Shown here: positions 17,354-26,561 of the stretch, piece by piece | Numbering within the stretch: the first letter of the stretch is position 1 | Layout: the number at the start of each line of letters is the position of its first letter | NCBI GenBank assembly: GCA_910584235.1 | Contig: CAJTZD010000013.1 | Location: forward strand, 25,247 to 89,246 | Length of the DNA: 64,000 bases | Origin: an uncultured Acetatifactor sp. | GTDB taxonomy: Bacteria; Bacillota; Clostridia; Lachnospirales; Lachnospiraceae | Direction: 5' to 3' | The notes under the pieces: model-generated | Databases searched by the model: none | Told to the model about the DNA's origin: nothing | Seen by the model: the letters and a program-made list of their open reading frames with translations, nothing else | Program-made: the position numbers and the translations under genes

Positions 17354-18662
17354 TGTGAACCACCACTTTTTTCCCCTTTTCTTTCATGACTACCCATGGT
17401 GCCATAGCATAAATTGCAAGAAGCAAGGACATGTCCGTTCGTTGGAGATTGTTATATATTATAAAAAGTAAAATAACCAGCACTTCGGCTATACCTACAC
17501 TGTACATATATGCCTCATCAGAATCGTGGCAATGCCTTAACCATTTCACTGCAGTCATCAGCAATATGAGCATGGCAACTGTAAACAAAATGAGTCCAAC
17601 ATAACCTGTTTCAAGATATAGCATAGAAATTGAAAAATTCAAATAGCCGTATGAATCGCCGTATTGGATATAAAAATCGCTTTTCAAAAAGTCAAATGTG
17701 CTGTATTCCGCATTCCCTATTCCCAGTCCGAACATTTTGAAAAAAGAGCCCTTTTGATGGAAAAAATCTTCATTTATCACTTTTATAGCCGTTAATCTGT
17801 CAATCTTCCCGGAAAAACCATAGCCATGAGGATTGGCAATTTCATCAATTATGCCCTGAACAGTCAAAATGTTGGCAAATCTGGGATAAACCTTAACCAT
17901 CATGCTTATCGCAATCGCTCCTAATATAAGACCTCCTCCCATCAAAAGTATCAGCTGTATTATCTGCTTTCTTGTCGGTTTCATATTTACTAACATTAAA
18001 AGGAAGAATAATATAAAAATAAAGAAAATTGCAGCTTTCAACTCTGCCAAAACAGAAACCAACAATCCCTCACAAATAACCATCAATACATTTCTAAGCC
18101 TTGTTTTTCCTGTAAAATACTTCGCACATATGATAGCAGTGGCAGATAATATCAGGATGAGATTGGTACTGCTTGTATTCCTGCCAACAAGACCATTCAG
18201 TTGGTCTTGGCTTAAGACATTTCTCATAAATAAAAATTGGAGGATTATAACTACTGTGTTGATATGGAAAAGCTTCAATGTAAAATCATAAAATCGATTC
18301 AACTCTTTTCTCTCTAGTACGGATACACCTACAGCAAAATAAGCAAAGAATCTTCCCCAATTTCTCAGGGCCCATGTCCATCTCAGAAAGCTCCCTCCAT
18401 GTATAATCAGAGGGAATGTCCCACAGATAATCAACGCACACAACACCAATGTCAGCTTCATCAAATTAGACTTGAATAAAATTCTGTACACCTTGAAAGC
18501 AGCACCTGAAAATGCCAAAATCAAGAAGATATCTGATGCGTAAAGCACCGATTCTGGAACATGGAAAATTGTTATGAAAAAACCTATAAAATATATGTAA
18601 AGAGGTATCAATATACATAAAGTATCACTCTTTATCCTCATTTTCTTCAGCTTGAAAAGCAT
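17310..18662 (-). CDS. Wzy-like polysaccharide polymerase (O-antigen ligase/polymerase type)
   Basis: A 450-residue polytopic membrane protein with about 10-12 hydrophobic segments and a large external loop around residues 250-330. This is the layout of Wzy polymerases, which join flipped repeat units on the outer face of the membrane. Primary sequence in this family is poorly conserved, so the call rests on topology, the RNWGRFFAYFAVGVSV region and the neighbouring flippase and transferases. The ATG at 18662 has GGAG eight bases upstream. It overlaps the next transferase gene by 44 bases. Confidence 0.7.
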   Translation of the reverse strand: MLFKLKKMRIKSDTLCILIPLYIYFIGFFITIFHVPESVLYASDIFLILAFSGAAFKVYRILFKSNLMKLTLVLCALIICGTFPLIIHGGSFLRWTWALRNWGRFFAYFAVGVSVLERKELNRFYDFTLKLFHINTVVIILQFLFMRNVLSQDQLNGLVGRNTSSTNLILILSATAIICAKYFTGKTRLRNVLMVICEGLLVSVLAELKAAIFFIFILFFLLMLVNMKPTRKQIIQLILLMGGGLILGAIAISMMVKVYPRFANILTVQGIIDEIANPHGYGFSGKIDRLTAIKVINEDFFHQKGSFFKMFGLGIGNAEYSTFDFLKSDFYIQYGDSYGYLNFSISMLYLETGYVGLILFTVAMLILLMTAVKWLRHCHDSDEAYMYSVGIAEVLVILLFIIYNNLQRTDMSLLLAIYAMAPWVVMKEKGKKVVVHNEKDTSAADRTAYK

Positions 18663-18702
18663 CCTATTATCTCCGCTATTATTCTTAATTCTCTACCACA
18701 AA

Positions 18703-19785
18703 TCATAATTTCGAAAAGCAGGAAACCAAGACATCATCTGTGTTTTGATGGTTATATTGAATTGCGGTGTTTCTGGCATTTTCTGCAATAGATTTTTTCT
18801 CGTCGCTATTCAATGCCCTTTTTATCGCTCTAACCAGGCTCTCAGCATCCCCGCTGTTAAATACAAAGCTGTTTAGATTATCCACTCCATAACTTGTGGG
18901 ACCGTACTTATCCGGAAGAACTGTTATAGCCTTACAGCTCATCGCCTCCAATCCTACCAGCCCAAGGCTCTCGCTCCTACGGTATGTAGGAAACACGAAG
19001 ACGTCCAGTAAATTATATATATAACGTATCTCGCTCTGCGGAAGCAAATCATATTTATAAACATATTCTTTTATATCCAATTCATCGATCAATCGTTCAT
19101 ATTCTTTTGTCTGTGCGCCATCCCCTACAACAATCAGTCGTATGTTGTCGTCCTCAGAGATTAGTCTCTTACCTGCCTTTACAAATATATCCCAGCCCTT
19201 GTTCACTTCAATCCGGCTAACATATCCGATATATGTCTTCCCCGAATCCAAATCGAAATGTTTTAATGCATCCTGCCTGTCCATATCAATAAAAAAATCT
19301 GTATCGACTCCACCTGACGGATATACGATTGTCCTATTTCTTGAAACAGAAAAATTGTTCATAACCGATTCTTGAAAATAGCTCGATGGGCATATCACAC
19401 AGGAAGCCTTTGCCAGAAGCTTTCGTACCATTCCAAAATATTTTTCATCGCTTTTTGTTTCAGCTATCACATCATTCCCATGTACATTTGCGACTATATG
19501 GACTCTCTTAAATTTTGCTGTCAGCAAAACCGGAAATGCAGTGTGCGATACATAATGGAGATAAAGAATATCATAATTTCCAAACATAATCTTACAAACA
19601 GTACTAAGATAAAATATTAAATATGCGCAGACTTTAGATATCTTTCCTTTCTTTTTTCCTATGCAAGAAACATCTACCTTATTGCCTACGGATTGGAGAA
19701 CTTCTGTCGTATGCTTTACGAAAATACCATAATGGGGATACCTCTTTGATGGATACATATTTGTTATAATCAGGATTTTTTTCAC
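18703..19785 (-). CDS. Family 4 glycosyltransferase
   Basis: A 360-residue GT-B enzyme starting at GTG, with KKILIITNMYPSKRYPHYGI, the acceptor-domain VHGNDVIAETKS, YPSGGVDTDFF, IGYVSRIEVNKGWDIFV, and the donor-binding RRSESLGLVGLEAMSCKAIT. It lacks membrane segments and should work at the inner membrane face on lipid-linked sugars. The stop of the preceding gene lies only 14 bases upstream. Donor and linkage are not predictable. Confidence 0.82.
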   Translation of the reverse strand: MKKILIITNMYPSKRYPHYGIFVKHTTEVLQSVGNKVDVSCIGKKKGKISKVCAYLIFYLSTVCKIMFGNYDILYLHYVSHTAFPVLLTAKFKRVHIVANVHGNDVIAETKSDEKYFGMVRKLLAKASCVICPSSYFQESVMNNFSVSRNRTIVYPSGGVDTDFFIDMDRQDALKHFDLDSGKTYIGYVSRIEVNKGWDIFVKAGKRLISEDDNIRLIVVGDGAQTKEYERLIDELDIKEYVYKYDLLPQSEIRYIYNLLDVFVFPTYRRSESLGLVGLEAMSCKAITVLPDKYGPTSYGVDNLNSFVFNSGDAESLVRAIKRALNSDEKKSIAENARNTAIQYNHQNTDDVLVSCFSKL

Positions 19786-19799
19786 AATATCTTCTCTCT

Positions 19800-20999
19800 T
19801 TACATATTCATAAATACTTCGGCATATCTGTCGCTGATGAATTTCCAGTTATATTCCCTCCGAATTATTTCTTTTGCTCCTGCTCCTTTTCTTTCAACCT
19901 CATCGGGCCTCATGGCATCTGCCCTGTCAATCAATTTCGCCAAATCGCCTTCCTTTTTGATCCAATAAAGCGCTGTATCTCTACCTACCTCTCTATTAAA
20001 TCCTACATCGTAAAGAAGATTCAAATTAGTAGAACCGAGAGCCTCTAACAGGCTGGGATTCGTCCCTCCAACTTCATGCCCATGAAGATATCCGTATGCA
20101 TTTTCTCTTATTTTCTTTAACAATGGCTGATTATAAACTGTTCCAACTAATTTGATCCGCTTATCCTGGCTGAAATGTAATTTCTGATCCAATACCGAAA
20201 GAAATCTTTTATCCTCTGTGGCTATGACCACAAAGTCCCTACGGCTCTTGCTGTTCATGAATTCGCGTATCATTGTTTCAAAATTATTCTCCGGCACAAA
20301 ACGCCCTACGCTGATATAGTAATTATATTTGGTGAGTTTGAATTTCTTCATCCACTCCGTGAATTCAGGAGCATCATCTGCCAAGTCCGACGGTTCAGTA
20401 TCTGCCCCATAAGCAATGTAGGCAGTCTTCGGCTGAAACTTTCTATATTCATTCTGAATATACTTTTCGATATTGATGCTGTCGCATATCACCAAATCGC
20501 TGTGCTTCACCATCTTCCGTTCTGAAATCGCCCAATATTTCCTCACAGGACCAGTATATTTTTGCCTGAGCGCTTCCCTGCCATCCGGATTATTGCAATA
20601 TTTTCCGCCAAACCTATGTATCTTTCGTGCAAAATATCCCATCACAGGGCCGACTCTGGAGGAAAGCATATAGACTATGGGGTGGCTGATTTTGTTCTTT
20701 CGAATATAATTTACGCAGTACCACAGCGCCTTGATATCGTAGAGAATCGCCTGTGCTGAGCCTAGTTCCAGTGACCGTACTTTAAAACAATGGGCATTAT
20801 GATAAATGTATTCTTGCTCTGAAACAATCTGTGCACCTTTCAATTTCTCTTCGTCGGTCATTCCTGGCCCATTTGCCTTACAGGCAATATGATACTTGAG
20901 TCTATCATTATGCTGATGGCACTCCGTCAGCTTATCTAAAAAAGTCTCGTATCCCCCATAGACAAAGCCCTTGGCCCCTACAATAAACACATGCTGCAT
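19800..20999 (-). CDS. DUF1972-type glycosyltransferase, rhamnosyltransferase-like
   Basis: A 399-residue enzyme with the DUF1972 N-terminal domain seen in Cps2T/WchF-type beta-1,4-rhamnosyltransferases: FIVGAKGFVYGGYETFLDKL at residues 5-24, VYMLSSRVGPVMGYFARK, CNNPDGREALRQKY, and the donor half YYISVGRFVPENNFETMI with HGHEVGGTNPSLLEALGST. In streptococcal capsules this enzyme adds the second sugar. As the first gene of the minus-strand island it may do the same here, though no priming transferase is visible. GGAAG lies six bases before the start. Confidence 0.75.
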   Translation of the reverse strand: MQHVFIVGAKGFVYGGYETFLDKLTECHQHNDRLKYHIACKANGPGMTDEEKLKGAQIVSEQEYIYHNAHCFKVRSLELGSAQAILYDIKALWYCVNYIRKNKISHPIVYMLSSRVGPVMGYFARKIHRFGGKYCNNPDGREALRQKYTGPVRKYWAISERKMVKHSDLVICDSINIEKYIQNEYRKFQPKTAYIAYGADTEPSDLADDAPEFTEWMKKFKLTKYNYYISVGRFVPENNFETMIREFMNSKSRRDFVVIATEDKRFLSVLDQKLHFSQDKRIKLVGTVYNQPLLKKIRENAYGYLHGHEVGGTNPSLLEALGSTNLNLLYDVGFNREVGRDTALYWIKKEGDLAKLIDRADAMRPDEVERKGAGAKEIIRREYNWKFISDRYAEVFMNM

Positions 21000-21116
21000 A
21001 ATTATCTTCCTTAATCGATGAGTGTGTTCTCAATTTCATTTCTTAACCGTCTCCGTTCTTCTCGGTTAATTCTCCATTTTCACAAAACCTTTTTCTAATT
21101 CATGTTAAAAGATATC

Positions 21117-21983
21117 TTACACCTCATAATCTCCCAAATACGCCGGCGCATAAATCCCCCACCCCTTATGATAAACCAGCCCATCCTCTCCCTTAAGCAT
21201 ATACCGCACAGTGCTGGCGCAATGTTCCCTGCACTCCTGATAGAATGCTTTCGGCAGCTTCACATAGTCCTGGAGCTGCTCCAAAACATAACCGCATTTC
21301 TGGTACAGATATCCGTTTCCATACCGCTCCAGGCAGTCCAGCAGCTTGTCTACATCCAGGTGGGGCAGGCGTACAATACACTCCACCACATCCTCCAGGC
21401 CCTGGCTCCCCTCGAAGCTATGGAGGCTGTCCACCACGGTCTGCTCCAATCCGGTCACCAGGCTCCCGGCCACCCATTCTGTATCCGCTCCGGCTTTCGG
21501 ATGCACTCTGCGGTAGAAGACGCCATTGTAGCGGAAATCCGTGAATCTGGTCTCCGTTGCCACGAAGACCTCATTCCCTGTCTTCGGCGCATATCCCCAT
21601 GCCTCGAAAGCGCTGCGCTGGGCAATGTACGCCCCCGGGAACAGTCTGCTACCGATCTGATATCTGGTCAGCGCCGGCTCCTGGGTCTCCATGTCCATTA
21701 CGGTGTACAGATTGCGGTGAATCCTGTCAATGTAGCCTTTCCTCTGATAGTCGTTCACTAAGTAGGTCACGGCAGACCGCTCCCCCACCATCTCGGTGAC
21801 GTCCTGCAGGGTAAAGCAGCCCAGCTCAAGCATCTTCTCATAATGTTGGACTGTCGGAAGCTTTTCCGGCTTCCCGGCATGTCCCCTGTGAGAGCTTACG
21901 CTTTTCCCTGCTTCTTCCCCTTGCGGGAATGCTTCCGTTTTCCCACTATACAGCTTATAAGAACTCATCGCTTTCTCCGGCAT
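21117..21983 (-). CDS. AbiEi-like antitoxin/transcriptional regulator, without a toxin partner
   Basis: A 288-residue protein of the AbiEi (type IV antitoxin) family. The winged-helix start is GCFTLQDVTEMVG followed by YLVNDYQRKGYIDRIHRNLY; the C-terminal fold has YIAQRSAFEAWGY, FRYNGVFYRRVHP and GLEQTVVDSLHSFEG. About 45 extra residues rich in Gly, Glu and Ser precede the helix-turn-helix. AbiEi proteins normally repress an operon shared with the nucleotidyltransferase toxin AbiEii, but no such gene follows; the next gene downstream is the first glycosyltransferase, 117 bases away. It may be a lone regulator, possibly of the polysaccharide island. GGAG lies five bases before the ATG. Confidence 0.75.
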   Translation of the reverse strand: MPEKAMSSYKLYSGKTEAFPQGEEAGKSVSSHRGHAGKPEKLPTVQHYEKMLELGCFTLQDVTEMVGERSAVTYLVNDYQRKGYIDRIHRNLYTVMDMETQEPALTRYQIGSRLFPGAYIAQRSAFEAWGYAPKTGNEVFVATETRFTDFRYNGVFYRRVHPKAGADTEWVAGSLVTGLEQTVVDSLHSFEGSQGLEDVVECIVRLPHLDVDKLLDCLERYGNGYLYQKCGYVLEQLQDYVKLPKAFYQECREHCASTVRYMLKGEDGLVYHKGWGIYAPAYLGDYEV

Positions 21984-22135
21984 TTCTCACTCCACTTCCG
22001 CCGCAGCCCGGGCAAAACTTCCGGACCGCCGCCCCATAAGCTCCATATCTCTCAGATCCCTTGCGGCAGGCTAAATCCCCATGTCCATCCTGCGGGCCGA
22101 AAAGAAATCTGTCCTCGCTCCTTTCCGGCACCGTA

Positions 22136-22166
22136 AAGTTCGCCTTACTGAAATTAAGGCGAACTT
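22136..22166. repeat. Palindrome copy 1
   Basis: AAGTTCGCCTTA (22136-22147) pairs perfectly with TAAGGCGAACTT (22155-22166) around the loop CTGAAAT. It is the exact inverse of copy 2, loop included, 204 bases away. No T-run follows. Confidence 0.9.
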
Positions 22167-22328
22167 ATGGACGGTTTTATATACCGCTGTCTCCACGGAA
22201 AATAACGTACAAAATCCCGGAAAATTGGCGCAGGGGGGCCATTTAGCACGAATTCTCTGAGATATGTCCAAGAAATGCTCTGAAAACCCAGTCGAACTTA
22301 GAAATTATTGACAAAAATGAAATTAGAC

Positions 22329-22357
22329 TTGCACTGCTCTCTCATTAGGTATAGAAT
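22329..22357 (+). promoter_or_regulatory. Promoter-like pair reading into palindrome copy 2
   Basis: TTGCAC (22329-22334), a 17-base spacer and TAGAAT (22352-22357). A start near 22364 would lie just before the terminator-like palindrome, giving an RNA of about 45 bases. Confidence 0.45.
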
Positions 22358-22369
22358 GATAAGAGTAAT

Positions 22370-22408
22370 AAAAAAGTTCGCCTTAATTTCAGTAAGGCGA
22401 ACTTTTTT
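22370..22408. terminator. Palindrome copy 2, bidirectional terminator-like
   Basis: A 16-bp perfect stem: six A, GTTCGCCTTA, loop ATTTCAG, then TAAGGCGAAC and six T. The T-run on both strands makes it a good intrinsic terminator in either direction. It separates the methyltransferase side from the AbiEi side. Confidence 0.8.
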
Positions 22409-22515
22409 ATCAATATGCTTCGGCTCAGACAGCTATGACGCGTCGCTCTATCTGAAAGAAATGTATTCCGGCACGGGCAGCCACGCCCGCGGGCGTTAGG
22501 CTGTCATAAGCGGTG

Positions 22516-23133
22516 TCATCTTCTGAGAGACAACAATCCTGCGCAGAATGAAAACTTCTCAAATTTCATCTGCGGAAATATTTGGGCAAATTCATCTGCC
22601 ACAAAATAGATCTCCTCATCGTCCCACTCATCCCCGATCAGCGCTTTTTGCCGCTCCAGCTCCGTGCGTGTTTCAAATGCCACGTCTCCGATGTAGAGCC
22701 ATCCTCCGTCACGCAGCAGGGGCAGAATATCCTTGATCAATCCGGTCTTTTGCTCATCTGACAGATGGTGCAGAGAATACGTGGCAATGACTGCGTCATA
22801 CCTGTTTTGCCTCAATTCCTCCGCCAGTCCCTTTGCAAAATCTTGCCGGTATAATGCCGCCTGGGGCATCTTTTGTTTCGCCAGTTCAATCATTCTTTCC
22901 GAAAAGTCCTGTCCCCAGATGCGGCAGCCCTGTTCGTACAGTTTGCCGGTAAGAGCGCCCGTGCCAAAACCGATATCCAGCACGGCTTTGCATTGATCCG
23001 TCAGCACTCTGTTGTAAATTTCATTCAATATCTGCTTATACCCCGCAAACGGATAGGAGCCGTCCTCGTCCCCCAGACCAACGCTTTTGTCATATCCGTC
23101 CGCCCACAAGTCAAACCCTTTGTTATCCAGCAT
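22516..23133 (-). CDS. Class I SAM-dependent methyltransferase
   Basis: A 205-residue Rossmann-fold methyltransferase. It begins MLDNKGFDLWADGYDKSVG, the usual start of the YrrT-like group, and has the SAM-binding motif VLDIGFGTGALTGKLYEQG, the acidic QDFSERMIELAKQK and ATYSLHHLSD after strand 4. The substrate is unknown. I chose ATG 23133; an upstream open frame runs to 23223 and overlaps the next gene but lacks family similarity. AGAGGAG lies 12 bases before this start, slightly far, and a GTG at 23142 is an alternative. It follows the J-like/TPR gene with 64 bases between. Confidence 0.82.
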   Translation of the reverse strand: MLDNKGFDLWADGYDKSVGLGDEDGSYPFAGYKQILNEIYNRVLTDQCKAVLDIGFGTGALTGKLYEQGCRIWGQDFSERMIELAKQKMPQAALYRQDFAKGLAEELRQNRYDAVIATYSLHHLSDEQKTGLIKDILPLLRDGGWLYIGDVAFETRTELERQKALIGDEWDDEEIYFVADEFAQIFPQMKFEKFSFCAGLLSLRR

Positions 23134-23197
23134 GTCTATCACCCGCTCCTCTTTGATTGGCCTATGGGCCATTTGCCCTGCCTTGTCCGTATCTGTG

Positions 23198-26100
23198 TCA
23201 CGCTCCAAACACCGTGTGCCCAATGGCCAGCATATACTCGTCCCAGGGCTGTGTCAGTAAATTCCGCTCCAGCCTCTCGGCCGCTTCCTCCCGCTTCCCT
23301 GCCCGCAGCAGAAGCAGTATCCTGGCCCCCTCCAGCTCCTTGCACAGCGGGCTGGTGCAGAAATGGCAGATCTCGCATTTCTCTTCCGTGTCCAGCAGTT
23401 CCTGCAGCCGTTCTATGCTCTCCGTGTAGTAGGCCGCCAGGAATTCCATCTGCAGATGGCCTTTCTGCCGGTTGTAATATTTGCGTCTGCCCACGGTGCT
23501 TTCCTTTTTCAGCCACTCGGTAAGTTTTGCCGCGTATTTTTTCCCCTTTTCCTCATTCCCGCAGAGGATGCAGGCAAACACCGCGTCGCAGATCTTTCCC
23601 TCCATGGTCTTTTCTATGAGGCCGTTTTGGAACATTTTTTCAAATGCGCTCACTGCCCGCCTTTTGCTGCCATAAAGCAGCTCCCACCATCCCTCACAGC
23701 AATAGTACGCCGGGTAAGAAACGGTCTTCCTCTTTCCGCTCACACCCGGAGAACCGCTCTTCAAAAAATGTAAAAACGATTCACGGAACCCTCCCCCCAT
23801 TTCTTTGCGCCACTGCTTCAGTGTCTGCTGCGCCCTGTCCCGCTTCCCTGCCGCCAGGTAGAGCATCACCAGCTTCTCGTACCGGGCCCATTTGTCCTTT
23901 ATATAAAACTGTTCATAAATAGATTCCGCTTCCCCTGTTCTGCCCGCACGCATGGCAAATTCAGCCAGGTTGTCGCCGAACCAGTTGCTTTTGTTCTCCC
24001 CGGCCAGCTCTTCATACTGGCGGTATGCCTGATACGCCATTTCGGCATCCCCTAGCAGCGCGTAGAGATTTCCCATGTCCGCATAAATCACAGGCGACAT
24101 CTCCTTGTCCATGTACAGAATGGCTTTCTTCAGGTAAACAAGGGCCCTCTCGTACTCCCCTTGATATTTATGGGTAAAGCTCAGGCCGTTTAAGGCATAT
24201 GGGTTCACATGGTTGATATAGAGGGCTTTCTCGAAATCCTCCCTCGCCTCCTCAAGATGATGTGCAGTTCTGTGGAAGATCCCTCGCTCCACCAGCATAA
24301 AATCATCGGGATAGTGATATAAATATTCCGTCAGGATGGGAAGTCCTCTCTCATAGTACTCCTCTTTTCCCTCCTCCACATGCTTAAAGTAGCTGCGCCG
24401 GAACTCCCCCAGCTTTTCGTTGAGCTGGCTGATCTCCATGACCTCTTCCCGCATCTGGAATCGGTAGGCGTCTATGAGTACGCTGCCCACGCCGTTCTTC
24501 TTGGCATCTTCTATGACATTCTCAAAATCCTCCCTGCGGTTTAAGTCCAAATAAACCTTGGCAAGATATTCGTAGGACTTCACAAACGTAGGGAAATACC
24601 GAATGCACTGACTGGCAGACCTGACTACGCCGCCGGCATCCAGCTGTCTTCTATAGGTCTCCAGCATTGATGCATAGGCCGCATAAATCTGGTATTCCTC
24701 TACCAACTGCTGGCAGACTTCGATGCTCTGTTCATATTCCCGCATCTCCATATATACCTGGGCCATTTCCAGCAGCACGCCTACATCCTTTGCATCCCCT
24801 TTCAGGATCCCCTTTCCCTCTTCAATGGCAAGAGAAAAGGAATCGTTGGGCGGTCCCGCCTCCTTCTCCCGGCAAAATCCCAGACTGTGGAAACACTGCA
24901 TCCGGATCAGGTGTGCCTGGCGCAGCCTGTCTTTGTCCCTGGAATGCTCTTCTTCCATGGAATGCTCTTCTTCCATGGAATGCTCACTTTCCACATTACC
25001 GTCTTTCCCATGGGCTCCGGCTTCCCTTGCCATCTTCGCCTCCAGGGCAGGCTCCCAGAGTCTGGTCATGGCAATGGCTTTTTCGTACTCCGCCTCCTCC
25101 ACATAAAGCTTTGCCATAAGTCCGCAGTACTCTGCCTCTTTTTCCGACGGCAGTTTTTCTTTCAGCTCCAGGGCCAGCCGGATTCCCCGGGCAATCTTGC
25201 CGTCCTGGAGATAGCACCAGCAAAGCTCCAGGCCGCTGGCCCAGTCACGGTTTTTCCGGTACCCGGCCTCCAGCCCTTTTTCCAGCTCCGCGTTGATCTT
25301 CACCAGCAGGTCCATAAATGCGTCGTCACTGCCTGCCGCCAGCACTTTCTCTGCGCATTTCTTGGCCTCCCTGTACTCTCCCTGCTCATAATGCCACTGG
25401 CTAAGCCGCACATTTGCCATGTAATGACTGTCATTGTCCGCTTTCAGCTCCTGATAAAGTTCCGCTGCCCGCCTGCCGTAGCCGCCGTTCCCAAAGTCTT
25501 TCCGGTTCCAGAGGATTTCGGCGAAATTGTAGCTGATCATGGTATCTTCAGGATATTTTAAGAGCTCTGCCTCCAACAAAGCCACCGCTTCCTCCACCCT
25601 CTCCTGCCTGAGCAGCACATTGGCGCGGCTGACCTCCATCACCGGATGGCGGATGCCCAAAGCGTCCGCATTCTGCACGCATCTGGCCGCCTCCTCTGTC
25701 TCCCCCTCGTGCAATGCCTGCCAGCAGCGGTCATAGTACTCCAGAAACTGGTCATAATCTCCGTCCTCAGGCCCCTCAAACTGGGAGAATTCCAGATCCT
25801 CTCCCCGCTCACATCTGCCCACGATGAAATGCATGAAATTTGCAGGAAACTTCTCTCTGAGCGCTTTTGCGTCTTTTACGATGGACAGATTCTTGTCCAG
25901 CAGTTTCCAGACATCCGTAGGGAGCTTGAAATGTTCGGTCAGAAAGCGCAGCAGCTTCTCCCTGCAGTTCTCTTCCTCCTCCAGAGAAAGGAAAATGTCG
26001 TCGGCAAAAAGCCCTTTCCAGCACGCCACATCCTGTCTGGACCGAATGTTCCCATAGATCTCCACGGCCTTTTCCAGCCAAAGCCCTGACGGCGTAGTAT

Positions 26101-26305
26101 CCCTGGGCACTTCCTCGGGCTCCTGATCCTCCGGCTCCTTTGCGTATCTGCAGGCCTCCTCATAAGCGCTGCGCAATCGTTTAAAGCCCTCCGCATCATC
26201 CTCCGGATTGGTCACTGCCAGCTTCTCTCTGTAGGCATTTTTAAGCGCCCGCTCGTCCTTTGTGGCTTCAATTCCCAATATCAGAAACGCTTCTGTCCGA
26301 TTCAT
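23198..26305 (-). CDS. J-like domain and TPR repeat protein
   Basis: A 1035-residue, probably cytoplasmic protein. Residues 1-55 look like a J domain ([20 protein letters not shown], then [12 protein letters not shown]), but the HPD that activates Hsp70 is replaced by NPED at 33-36. The rest is mainly helical repeats of tetratricopeptide type, for example [29 protein letters not shown] and [15 protein letters not shown], with a short HSMEEE repeat from an 18-bp tandem near 24940-24990. Cysteines cluster at the end ([12 protein letters not shown]), a possible metal site. It may work with the HscC-like Hsp70 at 4.5-6.2 kb (inference). AGGAG lies seven bases before the start. Confidence 0.75.
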   Translation of the reverse strand: MNRTEAFLILGIEATKDERALKNAYREKLAVTNPEDDAEGFKRLRSAYEEACRYAKEPEDQEPEEVPRDTTPSGLWLEKAVEIYGNIRSRQDVACWKGLFADDIFLSLEEEENCREKLLRFLTEHFKLPTDVWKLLDKNLSIVKDAKALREKFPANFMHFIVGRCERGEDLEFSQFEGPEDGDYDQFLEYYDRCWQALHEGETEEAARCVQNADALGIRHPVMEVSRANVLLRQERVEEAVALLEAELLKYPEDTMISYNFAEILWNRKDFGNGGYGRRAAELYQELKADNDSHYMANVRLSQWHYEQGEYREAKKCAEKVLAAGSDDAFMDLLVKINAELEKGLEAGYRKNRDWASGLELCWCYLQDGKIARGIRLALELKEKLPSEKEAEYCGLMAKLYVEEAEYEKAIAMTRLWEPALEAKMAREAGAHGKDGNVESEHSMEEEHSMEEEHSRDKDRLRQAHLIRMQCFHSLGFCREKEAGPPNDSFSLAIEEGKGILKGDAKDVGVLLEMAQVYMEMREYEQSIEVCQQLVEEYQIYAAYASMLETYRRQLDAGGVVRSASQCIRYFPTFVKSYEYLAKVYLDLNRREDFENVIEDAKKNGVGSVLIDAYRFQMREEVMEISQLNEKLGEFRRSYFKHVEEGKEEYYERGLPILTEYLYHYPDDFMLVERGIFHRTAHHLEEAREDFEKALYINHVNPYALNGLSFTHKYQGEYERALVYLKKAILYMDKEMSPVIYADMGNLYALLGDAEMAYQAYRQYEELAGENKSNWFGDNLAEFAMRAGRTGEAESIYEQFYIKDKWARYEKLVMLYLAAGKRDRAQQTLKQWRKEMGGGFRESFLHFLKSGSPGVSGKRKTVSYPAYYCCEGWWELLYGSKRRAVSAFEKMFQNGLIEKTMEGKICDAVFACILCGNEEKGKKYAAKLTEWLKKESTVGRRKYYNRQKGHLQMEFLAAYYTESIERLQELLDTEEKCEICHFCTSPLCKELEGARILLLLRAGKREEAAERLERNLLTQPWDEYMLAIGHTVFGA

Positions 26306-26329
26306 GTCAAGTCTCCTGTTTCTATTTCC

Positions 26330-26401
26330 GGTTTCTATCTCAGTGTCTATCCCGGTTTCTATCTCAGTGTCTATCCCGGTTTCTATCTCAGTGTCTATCC
26401 C
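26330..26401. repeat. Three perfect 24-bp tandem repeats before the J-like/TPR gene
   Basis: Copies at 26330-26353, 26354-26377 and 26378-26401; a degenerate fourth starts at 26402. On minus they encode GIDTEIET, in frame with the downstream start codon and without stops until a TAA in the fourth copy. They lie between glyS and the J-like gene, 24 bases before its ATG. Confidence 0.9.
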
Positions 26402-26561
26402 GGTTTCTATTCCAGTTTACTATCCCAGCTTCTATTTCAATTTCCGCTTCCGCATCCTCCGGACTACCGATTTTACAGGGGCCACAGCATTTCCCTGCTC
26501 CCGAATATCCGGATATTACAAAAGGGCAGAAGACCTCTTCTGCCCCTTAATTCTTTCTTCC

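Larger units (their letters stand above)
21984..22515. other. Gene-free spacer holding two inverted palindromes
   Basis: No coding region can be supported over about 530 bases. It contains a 31-bp palindrome, a promoter-like pair and a longer copy of the same palindrome in the opposite orientation, each listed separately. Confidence 0.7.
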
